Source of the DNA: Magnolia sinica
Taxonomy: Eukaryota > Streptophyta > Magnoliopsida > Magnoliales > Magnoliaceae
Length of the DNA: 64,000 bases
Direction of reading: 5' to 3'
Assembly (NCBI RefSeq): GCF_029962835.1
Contig: NC_080575.1
Span: 64,397,493 to 64,461,492 of the forward strand
This document shows, in pieces, positions 1-10,472 of this stretch. The position numbers and the translations under genes were made by a program. Below the pieces are notes generated by a model. The model worked only from the letters and a program-made list of their open reading frames with translations, was not told the DNA's origin and did not search any database. Every line of letters starts with the position of its first letter. Position 1 is the first letter of the stretch.

Positions 1-1279
1 CGAATTTTTCAAATATCTATTGTTGCTTCGACTAGTCGAAGAGCTCCCTAGACCAGTCGAAGACACGATCTTCTCACCTATAAATAGAGCACGAATCTCA
101 GAAGAAATCATCGAATTAATTAATCCATTCAAGCCAATCTTCGTCGAACTTCTGAGAGATTATTCTGTGCTCCGTCTAAGCTAAGTGTGCTTATTTAATA
201 TTCTCTTTCCTTAGCTTTATTTAATTGATTTTGTTTCTGCTATTCCAATCTAATTTGATAAGAGGAATTGTTATTCCCTTTCTTTGGAATCAAAATCAAT
301 TAAGGCAAGCCCTATTCGGTTTAATTTAAAATCTATTAGAATTAGAACCATTGTAATTGAGTACTGGACTTTGAACTTGGACATTCATTCATCTACTCTG
401 ATTTGGTTCTACCGGGCTGCTACAACGAAGGAGATAATCAGGTATTTTACATTTAATTGTAAATTCCTTTTTATTTTGGTTTCTTTCAAGATTTGCCAGA
501 AAAATCTTGTTGTTTTGGTTATCTGAGGAGAGCCAAGAAAACTCAGAAGTGGAGTTTTTTTTTTTTAATTATGTAAGCCCACATACAAAGACACAATTGT
601 AAAGGTTTTGGGTGAACCTGGGAAAACCTATTTTTAGTGAACGCTAATATCCCCTGTGTGAGGATATTAGGAGTGGAGTAGCATTTTGTGTGGCTGTTGT
701 TTAACAGTTGGTGAACACACAGGTGAACCACTATAAACCCTTGTGTTGTAGTTGAATGATTTATTTTTCTAATCTTTAATTATTTTGTGGGATGTATGTA
801 TGGTGGTGAATGTTGTAATCATTTAATTCAAGCATTATGAGAATGTTGTAATAGTTTAGAATTTATTTTCTGCCATTCCTTTATCAGCTTGATATTTAAT
901 TTCTTTTGAAAGTTGTTCCAGCAAGGTTGCCCTGCCATTTTTATGGTGTATGGCTGTCCCTAGAACAATACATTTTTTATTACAATTTATTTCAATTCAG
1001 TTTGTATTGGTTTCTGTATTCCTCTTCGATTTGAGATTTGATACAAAGATCTTTCTAGAAATAAGGTTGTCCTACCATAAACTCTGGTTTTTGGTGTAAG
1101 GTTGTCCTTAGAATAACATTTGTATCAACCTCTCAAGATCTGAATTTTGAGGTTATTTTACTTTCTTGCATTGTGCTTTACTTTGGCTATCATATTCTTT
1201 TTAATTCCGCTGTTTTAAGTTTTATTTGGCATTGTCCTATTCATCCCCCCTCTAGGACAGATAGCTTGGCCTTTTCAAA
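1..1279 (+). mobile_element. 3' part of a Ty1/copia (SIRE-like) LTR, cut by the window start
   Basis: The stretch has the layout of a plant SIRE-type copia LTR. It opens with TTCGACTAGTCGAA-type words and has a TATA box at 79-86. It then carries the phrases 'gtaaaggttttgggtgaacc' and 'gtgaaccactataaaccc', and closes with 'cattcatcccccctctagg'-like sequence near 1240-1260, which typically sits just before the LTR end. The exact end, placed near 1279 at 'ccttttca', is uncertain. No 'TGGTATCAGAG' primer site follows, so this is a solo or truncated LTR and not an element start. It has no coding content. Clade assignment rests on recalled motif layout and not on an alignment. Confidence 0.65.
79..86 (+). 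promoter_or_regulatory. TATA box of the copia LTR
   Basis: TATAAATA is followed by 'gagcacgaatctcag'. It lies where the U3/R junction of the copia LTR is expected, so LTR transcription would run on the + strand. Confidence 0.5.
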
Positions 1280-2316
1280 AGGACATGTGAAATCCAAGGC
1301 GAAAGAAAGGGAAAAAAAAAACAATAATCATCCAATGATGATTTTCAAGAGAATTATTGAAAGATGGATTCCAATTTTGAGTTCTTGTTTGGGTAATAAG
1401 TGGAAATCTCATGTTCCTCTCACAATGCTCACCTAGTTTCTTCTGCCAAGAATCCAAATTCTGGAAAAGTGTAAGGATTGCTTGTTGGAATCCACCATTT
1501 TCTAATCAACAATAGTTGGGGGTGGAACCTACACCTATGCTTCATCAACAGGAGCTAGGAGAATGCGCAAACTTTTTCTCATGAACAAAAAGTAGGAAAA
1601 GACACTTCAACATGTTTTTCCATCAGAAAAAGCTCACATTATTAGTATTGACATGCTTGAATAGTAACTGCTTACATCTGAAGTGTACGTCCTCACAAAA
1701 ATAATACAACCCTTCTCTATGAAGGGGAAATTTGATGACAATGGATGCTCACAGGTGCGTGTGTGTGCATTGCACATCTTCATCTCAATGCTTAATTCTC
1801 ATTGTGAGTTGTTGCTGCATTCAAGGAGTAGTTGCAAAAATAATTTTCAAATGGATACAAAAAAGGTTGCTGATACTCGTGTGAAAGAGGAAGTAGTGAG
1901 AAGGTCACTCACCGTAGATTCCTTGTTGCCTCTCCCTTAATGTTGTTTTGTTCCCACCCTTTTCTCTCTCTTTATAAAGCTTTGGTTATCTTTAAAAGAT
2001 AGGGATAAAAAAAGGAAAAAGAAAGAAAGAAAGGAAAAGAAAAAGAAGAGATTTTTTTTTTATATATAATGAAAGCTGAATCTTCTTTTAGTTATTAAAA
2101 GATAAAATGTCTTCTTTACATAGCTAGGCAAGGAAAAGTAGATTGCAAGCATTATAATATTGTATTAGGTTATAACTTCTTGCAACATGTTAATGGTCAC
2201 ATCCCTTGTTGGTTCTGTTTATTATATGCAATTTCTTAGATGACTTGATGCTTGTTTGTTCCTATAGAAGATCTCATGTGCTTGTTAGCCTAAAGCTGCA
2301 AATGTTATTTTCCACA
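1280..2316. other. No recognisable gene; intron-like AT-rich sequence
   Basis: The stretch is AT-rich with a purine run near 2005-2050 and only short open frames. It may hold intron or 5' flank of the WD40 fragment that follows, but I recognise no exon in it. Confidence 0.4.
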
Positions 2317-2405
2317 GTCGATGCACCAACATTGCATGGGTTCTTGAAAGTGAAGGCACTTTTGTCGTTGCTCATGCCGATGGAAACTTATATGTGTATG
2401 AAAGA
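2317..2405 (+). pseudogene. WDR20/creC-like WD40 protein, exon fragment 1
   Basis: Read from the acceptor 'tttccacag' (the first base completes a codon), the frame gives CTNIAWVLE, then EGTFVVAHADGNLYVYER, and ends at a good donor 'gtaagt' at 2406. The words NIAWV and VVAHADGNLYVYE are hallmarks of the plant WDR20 / catabolite-repression creC-like WD40 family. It joins in frame to the next exon at 2499. Only about 58 residues of a family of roughly 500 are present. I see no upstream or downstream WD40 exons, so this is a captured or decayed fragment. Family assignment is from memory of the motif. Confidence 0.75.
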
Positions 2406-2498
2406 GTAAGTCCTAACACTAGCCAATAGCTGGCTTTCTTTTAACAGTTTGTGAATGTGCATGGACTGCATGATACTTAAGTTTCTTATTTGTCTTAG

Positions 2499-2582
2499 AA
2501 CAAGGATTGCATTGGCGATTCTTCATTCCCTGTCATCAACGACCAATCTCAGTTTTCTATTGCACATGCATGGTCCAACAAG
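2499..2582 (+). pseudogene. WDR20/creC-like WD40 protein, exon fragment 2
   Basis: The acceptor 'ttgtcttag' and donor 'gtaatt' frame 28 open codons reading NKDCIGDSSFPVINDQ, then SQFSIAHAWSNK. This is the direct continuation of the fragment ending at 2405; the family normally reads DSSFPVIKDQTQFSVAHA here. Phase is kept across the 93-bp intron, so the two exons were copied together with their intron. The expected next exon (SNPIARWH...) is absent before the unrelated bZIP exon at 3112. Exon order and splice sites survive, but the gene cannot give a full product. Confidence 0.75.
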
Positions 2583-3111
2583 GTAATTTGGCCCTGATCT
2601 TTTCCAGCCATTTTGAGTTGTTAAAATATATCATCAGCCCTGGTGCATCAAATCAAATGAGTGCCAGTCAGACAATTGTTTTTGCACCATGCATCTAGGT
2701 ACTAATATCTTTTGACCTTTCAAAAAACAAGCCTAGATTTTGTTCTAACTGAATATTAAGATGCATGTTTGCAATTTAGGAATAATAAATTTTCCCTTAA
2801 TGGGGCCTAAAAGCACATATCGTTGACTCAGTGAAACATAGAGAAAATTGTGGATCCATCCATCCATCATGATGCGTGCATACACACATTCACAAACACA
2901 CCTCATCCATCCATCCGTGCAAGCACACATACATCCATCCATACTCCATCCATTCATGCATGCATATACACACATAAAAACATGGATTTCATCATACAAC
3001 CATGCACCCATTAAAAAATGAAATGGAAAATCAGGTTGCTTGTTTTGAAAACCAGTTACTTCCATTTTCTTTTTTTTTTTAAGATCGAGAATTTATTCCT
3101 CATTGTGGCAG
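2583..3111. other. Intron-like spacer with CATC-rich low-complexity tract
   Basis: This stretch holds no gene. Roughly 2855-2965 is a run of CATC/CACA words, and a T tract at 3070-3080 leads to the 'ggcag' acceptor of the bZIP exon. The join between WD40-derived and bZIP-derived sequence must lie here. Confidence 0.45.
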
Positions 3112-3183
3112 GCATACACGAACAAGCTGGAGAATAAGGTTTCAACTCTGGAAGAAGAGAATGAAAGGCTCAAGAAGCAGAAG
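3112..3183 (+). pseudogene. bZIP transcription factor (ABI5/ABF type), leucine-zipper exon fragment
   Basis: Twenty-four open codons between the acceptor 'gtggcag' and a GT donor at 3184 read AYTNKLENKVSTLEEENERL, then KKQK. This is the leucine-zipper start of group A (ABI5/ABF/DPBF) plant bZIPs, which normally read QAYTNELENKVSRLEEENERL. The heptad leucines are visible at L6, L13 and L20. The basic DNA-binding exon upstream and the C-terminal exon downstream are not recognisable, and the donor continuation 'gtcggc' is weak. It is a single exon of a nuclear, DNA-binding dimerising factor. It lies unlinked to its own gene, on the same strand as the WD40, TMEM64, LIM and UBP1 fragments. Confidence 0.75.
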
Positions 3184-3669
3184 GTCGGCATTTCATCTCT
3201 CCTTGCGATTTTTTTTTTCTAAATGGGTTTGCAGGACCATGCAGAGTTGCTTATATCTAAGTTTTGGTTGGATATTGCCTGAGAATTAGATTGTGTTTGT
3301 TTTCGTTTCGGTTACATTTTAAGGCATCTTATGTTAAAAAAGGTAGGATTCAGTGGCCTTATTGTTGTTTTTTGTTTGTTTTTCATTAGTTTCTCATAGC
3401 AAGTTGTGATTTTGGTTCGTTTCCTTTTGCTATTGAAATGCTAGGAATTTACTTAGCATTTAGAAACTGTGGGCTGCTCCTTGTTTACTTTCTTTGTTGG
3501 ATAGACTTGGTAGAAGAGAAGTATCTTGTCCCAGCTTCTTAGGGTCTGCTTTAAGGATCTTTTTTTTCTTGGTTGCCAAAATTCCTATCTAGGACCCTAT
3601 CTTGTGCGAGTGAAAAAGCTATCTTGTCCATTATCACCACCTCTATCATGGTCTTGTTAGAGTATCTAA

Positions 3670-4082
3670 GGGCCCGTTTGGCCGGGTGGATTGGAAGGGA
3701 TTGAATGGTATTAGGATGGATGGCATGGATTTCTAGGTAATGACAGTGTTGTCAGTGGATTGTCTTGAGATCCATGGGATTGCTATATCCCTGGATTGCT
3801 ATATCCAGTCTGTTTGGCACGCCTGGCCAATCTAGGGATTAAACCTTCCCATCCCTTCCAATCCCACGAACCGAACATGTTCCAGGCAAATTTGAACAGA
3901 TTAGGGTGGATTGGATGGGATTTAAAGGTAATGATGGTGTTGTCAGTGGATTGTCTTAAGATTTATGCGATTGGGATCAGATTACCGACTCTGTTTGGCA
4001 CGCCCGACCAATCCTAGGATTTAACTTCCAATCTCTTCCAATACCATCCAATCCCTTCCAATCCGACTGGCCAAACGGGCCC
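3670..4082. mobile_element. MITE with about 34-bp terminal inverted repeats (Tourist/Harbinger-like)
   Basis: The left end begins GGGCCCGTTTGGCCGGGTGG and the right end is its inverse, closing CTGGCCAAACGGGCCC. The inverted match continues through GGATTGGAAGGGATTG. Flanks are TAA on the left and TAC on the right, an imperfect 3-bp duplication of the kind expected for PIF/Harbinger MITEs. Inside, two halves with 'ggtaatgaYRGTGTTGTCAGTGGATTGTCTT' similarity (about 3737 and 3928) show an internal duplication. There is no transposase. The superfamily call is tentative because the target duplication is imperfect. Confidence 0.7.
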
Positions 4083-5226
4083 TACGGTAAATTAATGGAA
4101 TCTTACGAATATGAATGAACTAAATCAATCATATTTATCATCTACATTCTGACTATTGATTTTTCTTATTTCTTCAGGTTTTGGATGCTTCTTGTACATG
4201 CCTGACTAACAACGAAATCCACTTCAAGAATATTAGGTGATGACTTTTGTTTGCTTTTTTTTTTTTCTAAACATTTTCATACTTGGTGTGTTTTTCTTAC
4301 TGGTTTTCTTTTACGAGGCCAATTTTTGTTTCCTTTGTTGCTTATGATTTGCAATACCTGCCAGCAAGCAATTGAGTAGGGGTTGTATTGTGGTGCTTGT
4401 AAGCCTTGTAGCACCATATAGTTTGATACAATGACAATTTATTAATGTGATTGAAGTTCCAATTGAAGGCAAATCATTAAGAAAAAAGGAAATGAAAAAA
4501 GAAAGAAAAGAGAAGAAAAGTTCCAATTGATACAATGATAATTTTTTTTTACCGTGACACTTTCCCAACTATAGAGGTGACTTGTGAAGCTGATTGTCCT
4601 TTTATTTTCTTGTTTATCATAAGCCTTGATTGTTTATAAAGGTTTAAGTCTTCAACAAATAGAGGGCTTAGTTCTGCAACACTCTACAGCTCCAAGCAGT
4701 ATAATCTCAATGCTGTGACACTTACCGAATCAGCTATATGCTTCTCAGCCCATTGCAGGGAAACTTCTCAGGGAGGAATTTAGGCTCGTTGCAAGAAAAA
4801 GGCCTACATCACATATAGTGGACACGTGATCATGGCCAGTGAGGTTAGTGTTGTAGACATTTGCTAGAAGATGTGGCTAGGAAAGGAAGACATGATCGGT
4901 CTAGAAGGGGACCGTACTAAAACAATTCAAGTGAAAGGCTAGGAAAGGAAGACATTTATAGTTTGTTTTGAAAACTTTAAATAGACCATTAATTGTTTTA
5001 TTGATATTGTGCTAATTGTTGTCTTGATGAATGTTAGATTATTGGGTAATTCAAATTCTTGTCATTCAATCATAAGTTTTTGATAGTTATGCAGATAGAA
5101 ATTTGATAGTTAGATTGATGGAGATTTGATTGTAGGACAACAATTATAGGAAAGGATTTGTCAGAATCAACAGGGATTTGTGCAAAAGGATTAGTAAAGA
5201 ATCAAGAGGAATTTCTATTATTGGCA
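4083..5226. other. No recognisable gene; intron-like sequence with exon-like scraps
   Basis: Two segments follow plausible acceptors: 'ttcttcag' ending near 4178 and 'cccattgcag' ending near 4760. Both are followed by short open stretches that I cannot assign to a family. The rest is AT-rich. It probably belongs to the captured-fragment block, but there is no positive evidence of coding. Confidence 0.35.
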
Positions 5227-5738
5227 TTTTTACCGGCGTGTTTTAAAGTTTTTATCGGCGTTTCTCTAATCTTTTACCGGCGTGTTTTAAAGTTTTTATC
5301 GGCGTTTTTAATACCTTTAGCGGCGTTTCTAACAAAATTTACATACGTTTCTTATCACTTTAATGGCGTTTTTATAGTTTTTAACGGCGTTTTTTATAGC
5401 TTTTAACCAGCAGTTGTTGGAGTTTTTATCAGCGTTTGTACAATTTTTACCGACGCTTGGTGGAGTTTATAACGGCACTTTTACTGCTTTTACCGACACT
5501 TTTATAGTTTTTGGCGGCAATCCCAGAAGCACCGCTAAAGTATAGTAAGCGGCGGTAAAGTCGACTGTTGGTGGTAGCTGTTAAAAACGCCGCTAAAAAT
5601 GGGAGACCGTCGGTAAAAGATACAGCATCGCCCCCTTTTAGTGGCATGTGCCCTACCGCCGGTAATTCTTATACCGACAGTTTTTTGGACTTTTAAGGGC
5701 TGTTTCGGCCGCCGGTAAAGGTCATTTTTCTTGTAGTG
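5227..5738. mobile_element. CACTA-like transposon end with ACCGGCG subterminal repeats
   Basis: The word 'taccggcgtttt' or its variants recur many times from 5227 to 5400. The inverse form (gccgctaaa, gccggtaaa) recurs from 5530 to 5720, and the block closes with 'ttcttgtagtg'. Its reverse complement, CACTACAAGAAAAATG, is the classic En/Spm (CACTA) terminus. I do not find the matching CACTACAAG left end, so this is a truncated or rearranged non-autonomous element. No transposase is present. Confidence 0.6.
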
Positions 5739-6430
5739 CGTGGGCTATGGATGGGTAAACCCAACCCCTCTCTCAAGGGCGCCGATTGGCTACTGACAAG
5801 TTGAGTAGGGAGATTGCTCTGTGGGCCCCACCATAACATTTATTTTCCATCCAATCTATTCATAAAGTCACAAAGACCTTGATGAAGAGGAAAAACAAAT
5901 TTCATATTGATCCAAAACTTCTGTGACCCCCAAAAGGATTTCAATTGTAGACGTTCAATTCCCCACATGCTTTCAATTGTGTGGTCCACTTGATAGTAAG
6001 ATCTGTCTTTTATTTTTTATTTTATTTTATTTTTTTATCTCAAGCCTTACGACGAGCTCACCATATGGATGGACGGTTTGGATATAACACATACCTTGTG
6101 ATAGAAGCCACATAACTTGCTGACGTCACCCAGCCCCCTCTCTGAAAGGCACGGATTGGCTACTGACAAGTTGAGTAGGGAGACTGCTACTGAAGTTACG
6201 TCACCAAGTTATGTGGCCCCACCATGATGTATGTTTTGTATCTATGCCGTCCCTTCATTGGAGAAATCATTTTAGGTAAGATCTAAAGAATGAGTCACAT
6301 CCAAAGCTCCAGTTGACCCCACCAGAGAAAACAGTTGGGAGAGTGAGTGACATCACCGCAAGGGAAGCCGAAGTTTGTGCCATTCAATGAGGAGTTTGTT
6401 GAGGTCAAAAATGCAGATTTACCGCACTTA
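5739..6430. repeat. 'gggccccaccatgatgtatg' repeat with a 55-bp direct duplication
   Basis: The phrase 'ccgattggctactgacaagt' with surrounding sequence occurs near 5790 and again near 6150. In both places it follows 'cccaRcccctctct' and ends 'tgagtagggagaYtgct'. Between and after them are variants of the abundant word 'gggccccaccatRatgtatg' and 'tggatggacggtttggatata'. This non-coding repeat is scattered through the window (17.4-18.4 kb, 25.0-30.1 kb). The direct pair may mark the ends or duplicated halves of one element. Confidence 0.5.
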
Positions 6431-7789
6431 GTTCGCTTTTAGAAACAGGTGATTTCTCTTTTTCTTTGTTTGGGATTTTCTGCGATTGCGTTTCGATTTC
6501 GTAGTTTCTGATTCTGTATTTGTTGCTGTCTTAAGTTTGGGATGTCAAAACTGGATTGTTGCGATGTTCTGTTTTAGAACTTGTTTGAGTGAATATCCAC
6601 AAGGAAGAATACTATCTTTGCTGTGAATCTGTGATTAAAAATGTTACTCATCCAAGTAGGAGTCTTTAGACTATTATGTTCCTGTCTATTCCATCTGGTT
6701 AAATTCTCATATCTAGGAATGACAACTGATCTCCTAAGACCCACTTTTAGAAGCATTTTAACGCATAAAAGAAACAGGTGTATGCCATATGGATAGTTAT
6801 AGGCACTCAGTCATTTCTCTTCTAGGGATTGCAGGAAATTGGTAAGCGTGGCATGTTCCCAAGCCCATTATAGATTTCCCAAGCCCATTATAGATGGGCG
6901 TGGACTTGAATCACCCGGTTTGGATGATCCTGCTATCCAAACAATATCCATCATGGCCATCATCTTTCTTTCGTGTGTTTATTTGGTGAATGGCTTGATC
7001 TCCCATTTTGACTGTTTCGATTGCCATCAATTGCATTTAACATATTTCTACATGTGATGATCCATCATATTCTCATATGGTACCATCCGGTGAAAAGAGG
7101 GCCACTTCTTTGCAGTTCACATGACATTTGAATAGTGTTTGCGTGGGGGGCACGTTAAAGAAAATTTTAGACCATCATTAGGTGGGTCTGGATGATTTTA
7201 TTTGGAGATCTGACTGTCTTCATATTTCAATGCAGTATTTTTCATGATCGGCAAGGTCTGGGATGCAGGCACCTACAGGATGGGGAATGCTTGATGAGTA
7301 GTCCAATCCTGCACATGCATCTCTTTATCGCTTGGAGGTGAGTGCTAACAAAGTACTCCTTTTCCATGAATGAGATTTTTTGGATGTGCTACATTAAAGT
7401 CTTACATTCCTTTCACTTCTGTATGGAGGAATCACAATTGGACCTTTTGGGTTGCTAAACTAGTTTTGCTAACTATGTTGGGTTACACAATGGATGGACT
7501 GCCTGTAAAATCATCTTGATGAATTTGATTGTCTTCATATTCAAATGTAGTATAAGCGGCAAGGTCTTAATAGTTCTATTTGGAGGATTTTGCTATGTGA
7601 TTCATCCAAAGTGGGGCCTATCTGATGAATAGTCCAGATCATTGCCAAAGTGTTCATTCTATGAAATATGATATTACTTTTAATATGGGATGTGTGGTTG
7701 CTTTCTTTTTCTTTTTCTTTTTTTATTTAAGAAAAAGTTGTCTCCGCTTATATATTCCCTGGATTGCCTATGGTCTAACTGAAGTTATG
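6431..7789. other. No recognisable gene; T-rich intron-like sequence and short duplications
   Basis: 6440-6560 resembles an intron or leader. A 20-bp unit 'cccaagcccattatagat' is tandemly doubled at about 6858-6894. Segments at about 7205-7260 and 7525-7570 share 'tgtcttcatatt...cggcaaggtct', so a repeat is present in two diverged copies. No exon could be assigned. Confidence 0.35.
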
Positions 7790-7885
7790 GAACTTGATAG
7801 AGTGGAATGGCAAAACTGAATTCGTGTAGCTGACCACAATTAGTTTGGGATAAGGTTTAGATGAGGATGATGATCAATTCCCTGG
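7790..7885 (+). mobile_element. Relic of an RTE-type LINE (or derived SINE) 3' end
   Basis: The string 'gagtggaatggcaaaac' leads into 'gtagctgaccacaattagtt' and 'tgggataaggttt', followed by a GAT-rich tail. Plant RTE LINEs end with gtagccgaccccaattagtttgggataaggctt and a short simple tail. Only the tail is present. Confidence 0.5.
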
Positions 7886-8123
7886 ATTTTATCCCCATTA
7901 GGAGAGTGGAAAAACAGAATTCTAGTCTTCTCCCAATTTCCCCATAGAACCCCATCCATCAACCAAACAAAATTTAATAATTCCTTAATATTGCACCAAT
8001 TCAAACATTTCCAGAAACATGAAAAAACAGGGAATAAATTACCCAACAACCACTGCATTGTCAACTTTCAATACTGAAGTATTACCCCTTTCATTTTGCA
8101 TGACCCATTATTTTCTGGTGCAG

Positions 8124-8360
8124 GTTCTCATGCCAATCATGCAATGGGAAGCAACTGCTTTTGGACCACCCGTACTTTCTCTTATACTTGTTGCTTCTTT
8201 GGCTTTGTTCCCCATCATCTTAATTCCTTCTGGACCCTCCATGTGGCTTGCAGGGATGATTTTTGGATATGGTCTTGGGTTTTTGATCATCACGATTGGG
8301 ACTACCATTGGGATGACATTGCCTTACTTACTTGGCTTACTGTTTCTTGACCGCATTCAT
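8124..8360 (+). pseudogene. TVP38/TMEM64 family membrane protein, exon fragment A
   Basis: After the acceptor 'ttctggtgcag' the frame reads 79 codons to a GT donor at 8361. It opens VLMPIMQWEATAF, passes two hydrophobic segments, and carries PSGPSMWLAGMIFGYGLGF followed by GTTIGMTLPYLLG. PS.PSMW.AGM.FGYG.GF is the signature of the plant SNARE-associated (VTT/DedA-like) Golgi and plastid membrane protein family. The N-terminal exon is missing. The frame is fully open with no frameshift, so this is the best preserved host-gene fragment in the window. It continues in exons at 8464 and 8866. Confidence 0.8.
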
Positions 8361-8463
8361 GTAAGGCAACTTGGTTTTTCAGCTACAGATTAATAGTCTA
8401 AATGGTGATTGCCATTTGTTGCTGACTTCCCTTCTCTTTTTCTTTTTACATTGAAATGCATTG

Positions 8464-8681
8464 AACTGGTTGAAGAGATGGCATGAAAAAGCTGATGTAC
8501 TTAAGATGGTTAGGCAAGGGAGCTGGTTCTATCAATTTCGGGTGGTTGCGCTCTTCAGGGTGTCGCCATTTCCATATGCAATTTTCAACTATGCTGTAGT
8601 GGTAACTGATATGAAATTTAGTCCATATATATGTGGGTCGATTGCTGGAATGGTACCCGAATCTTTCATCTACATATACAG
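8464..8681 (+). pseudogene. TVP38/TMEM64 family membrane protein, exon fragment B
   Basis: The frame [36 protein letters not shown] and then [10 protein letters not shown] matches the VTT-domain core (GSWFHQFRVVA.FR.SPFPY.IFNYA, G.IAGM.PE). It ends at a donor 'cag|gttagt'. The 5' border is defective: where family members have an AG acceptor just before the W-L-K-R codons, the sequence is 'aatgcattgaactgg', with no AG in the preceding 20 bases. Normal splicing of exon A to B should therefore fail, which supports a pseudogene call although the coding frame itself is open. Confidence 0.8.
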
Positions 8682-8865
8682 GTTAGTAGTCTCTAAATTT
8701 CATATTATATGGTTTTCTTATTTGTAAGGCTGGAGTGGGCCATTACTTCGTTTTGTCAAGGTTGTATGACAGGCATTCAAAATAATTTCTTGATTCCTCA
8801 AGTGTATGCAAGTAGCTGTTTCACTGAGACTGCTTTCTCTTTTTCATTTCTGGTATTGGATGCAG

Positions 8866-9037
8866 TGGGCGGTTAATAAGGAAATTGGCAGATGTGAAAT
8901 ACGTAAAGCATCACATGACTACGGTGGAGATAGTCGCCAATGTCATCTCTTCTATCACTGCTATTGTTACCATAGTTGCCTTCACTGTCTATGCTAAGAG
9001 AAGTCTAAACAATCTGAGAAGCATGAGAGCAAATGAG
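8866..9037 (+). pseudogene. TVP38/TMEM64 family membrane protein, exon fragment C
   Basis: The acceptor 'ggatgcag' restores phase with exon B (AG|T GGG CGG gives S-G-R). The frame reads GRLIRKLADVKYVKHHMTTV, a last hydrophobic segment, and then TVYAKRSLNNLRSMRANE, before a GT at 9038. This is the C-terminal part of the family (SGRLIR.LADV, FTVYAKRAL..L). Exons A to C together cover about 209 residues, most of the VTT domain and C-terminus. A stop follows only after intron-like sequence. There is no start codon or promoter, so the fragment is not an independent gene as far as I can see. Confidence 0.8.
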
Positions 9038-9679
9038 GTTCATTTCCTAATGTTGATGAATGCAAGGAGGTTCAAGCATTTGAGTCAATTTACCGGTATC
9101 CTTGCTCTTCTCTGTTGCATTTGTTGCTCTGTACAATTACTTGTCTTTTAATTGCTCTAAATGGGGATTCTACATGGAATGGTCTCTTGATTGAATACAA
9201 ACCAATATCCAATTATGTTTAAATCTGTGTTTATACTTCTCAGTTCTATGTATGCAACTTGGGAAAATTGTGCAGACATAGGTGTTGGGTGTTACATATT
9301 GATTGAAGTGTCTGAGCCCAATTTTCAATGGCCATTATATATACCAAAATACAAGGGTCACAATGATTTCAATATTTTAAAGAAGTTGCTTTTGAACAAG
9401 AAATGGATTCTAGAGTTGAGAGCGTCTTTGTGTGTTGGAATGATTTTTGCATCTGTAATGCTTCTTAGCTCCTTCAGTATAGCTTTTTACCCAAAAATAA
9501 AAAATAAAAAATGTCTGAACATAAAATTACAGATTTGCAGATATAGTTGTGGTTTTGGTATAAAAGACATTGTATTGGTTCCATTTCCATATGATATTCT
9601 AGAATATACTTAACAATAATAGGTGGGAAGGGTGGGTGTATAATGTGGCTCCCATCTGATGTTGCTGCTTTATTTTGAG
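9038..9679. other. No recognisable gene between the TMEM64 and LIM fragments
   Basis: An open frame of 140 codons at 9191-9613 is AT-rich and has no motif I recognise. It overlaps what should be intron or junction sequence and I do not call it a gene. Confidence 0.4.
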
Positions 9680-9779
9680 CTGAGCAATTACTCTTCAGTG
9701 GAAGGTGTTCTGTACTGCAAGCCTCATTTTGAACAACTTTTGAAGGAAACTGGCAGTTTCAACAAGAGCTTCTAGTCAC
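9680..9779 (+). pseudogene. LIM-domain protein (WLIM type), exon fragment with nonsense mutation
   Basis: The frame LSNYSSVEGVLYCKPHFEQL, FKETGSFNKSF, stop, S matches the end of the first LIM domain of plant two-LIM actin-bundling proteins. The zinc ligands Cys and His in YCKPHF are kept. The family has Gln where this copy has TAG (9773-9775), so one C-to-T change made a stop. The 5' border is a weak 'ttttgag' acceptor, and the exon ends at 'c|gtaagg' (9780) in the phase expected for the family. Only one of the four to five exons is present. It lies 0.6 kb after the TMEM64 fragment and 0.2 kb before the UBP1 fragment on the same strand. Confidence 0.75.
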
Positions 9780-9991
9780 GTAAGGCATCTCTCTTGAGTT
9801 GTATCAGATTTTGTTTTTCTGATGTTGCGTTTTGATTTATTTTTTCTGAGGAACTTTCATTATTGCATTGCTGTCATTTTTTGAGCAATTGTTGAATCAC
9901 ATTGTTTTTCCCCTCAATTTTGAGGTATGTTTTTGCCTTCATAACACAGTTTAGATTTTGATTCTCAAATTGTGGCTTCTGTCTTCTGCAG

Positions 9992-10053
9992 TTACGGTCA
10001 GGCAATCAAGGTAAACTGGGCATATGCCAGTGGCCAGAGGGAGGTTACTTCAG
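9992..10053 (+). pseudogene. UBP1-like oligouridylate-binding protein, exon fragment 1
   Basis: After 'cttctgcag' the frame reads [20 protein letters not shown], the end of the first RRM and linker of plant UBP1/TIA-1-like RNA-binding proteins (family: [21 protein letters not shown]). The donor is G|gttac and phase joins to the exon at 10180. UBP1-type proteins bind U-rich pre-mRNA with three RRMs; this is only the tail of RRM1. Confidence 0.8.
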
Positions 10054-10179
10054 GTTACTATTTGCTTCCATACTTGTTTCCTTTCTCTTTTACTGTTCTT
10101 TATTTGTTGTTTCTGTCGGCACACCATGGTGCTTCTCTTCACTAATCAGTACTCTTTATGTTGTTTTCATGTGTTTCAG

Positions 10180-10267
10180 GCCACTTCAACATCTTTGTTG
10201 GCGACCCAAGTCCTGAAGTCACTGATGCGACTCTGTTTGCATGCTTTTCAGTGTATTCCAGCTGCTT
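10180..10267 (+). pseudogene. UBP1-like, exon fragment 2 (start of RRM2)
   Basis: From acceptor 'gtgtttcag' the frame reads [20 protein letters not shown], then ACFSVYSSC, to donor 'gtgagt'. IFVGDP is the RNP2 motif of RRM2 (family [26 protein letters not shown]). There are no stops. Leu-to-Pro in the RNP2 neighbourhood and a changed last codon are the only evident departures from the family. Confidence 0.8.
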
Positions 10268-10472
10268 GTGAGTTCCCTACTGCTTTTCAGAGTACTGCAT
10301 TTGATAGTTTATAGTGTTTGTTGTTTTTTTTTCCTGGTTTTTTCTTTTCTAGAGGAAGGATGAAACTCTTTTTTATTTTTTTTTCTTGTTTTTCTTGAGT
10401 AAACTTGGGAAGCTTCTGCTACTGCATGTGTTGATGTGGTTATAAACTTGGTGGCTACGCAACTCTTTGCAG

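Noticed and set aside
4179..4830. Exon-like pieces after acceptors near 4178 and 4760
   Set aside because: Too short and without family similarity I can name; not separable from chance.
6839..7057. Frame with GLESPGLDDPAIQTI, reminiscent of the region before a RING-H2 domain
   Set aside because: No RING cysteines or histidines follow, and similarity is too weak.
9191..9613. 140-codon + frame between the TMEM64 and LIM fragments
   Set aside because: AT-rich, no recognisable motif, and it lies in expected intron or junction sequence.
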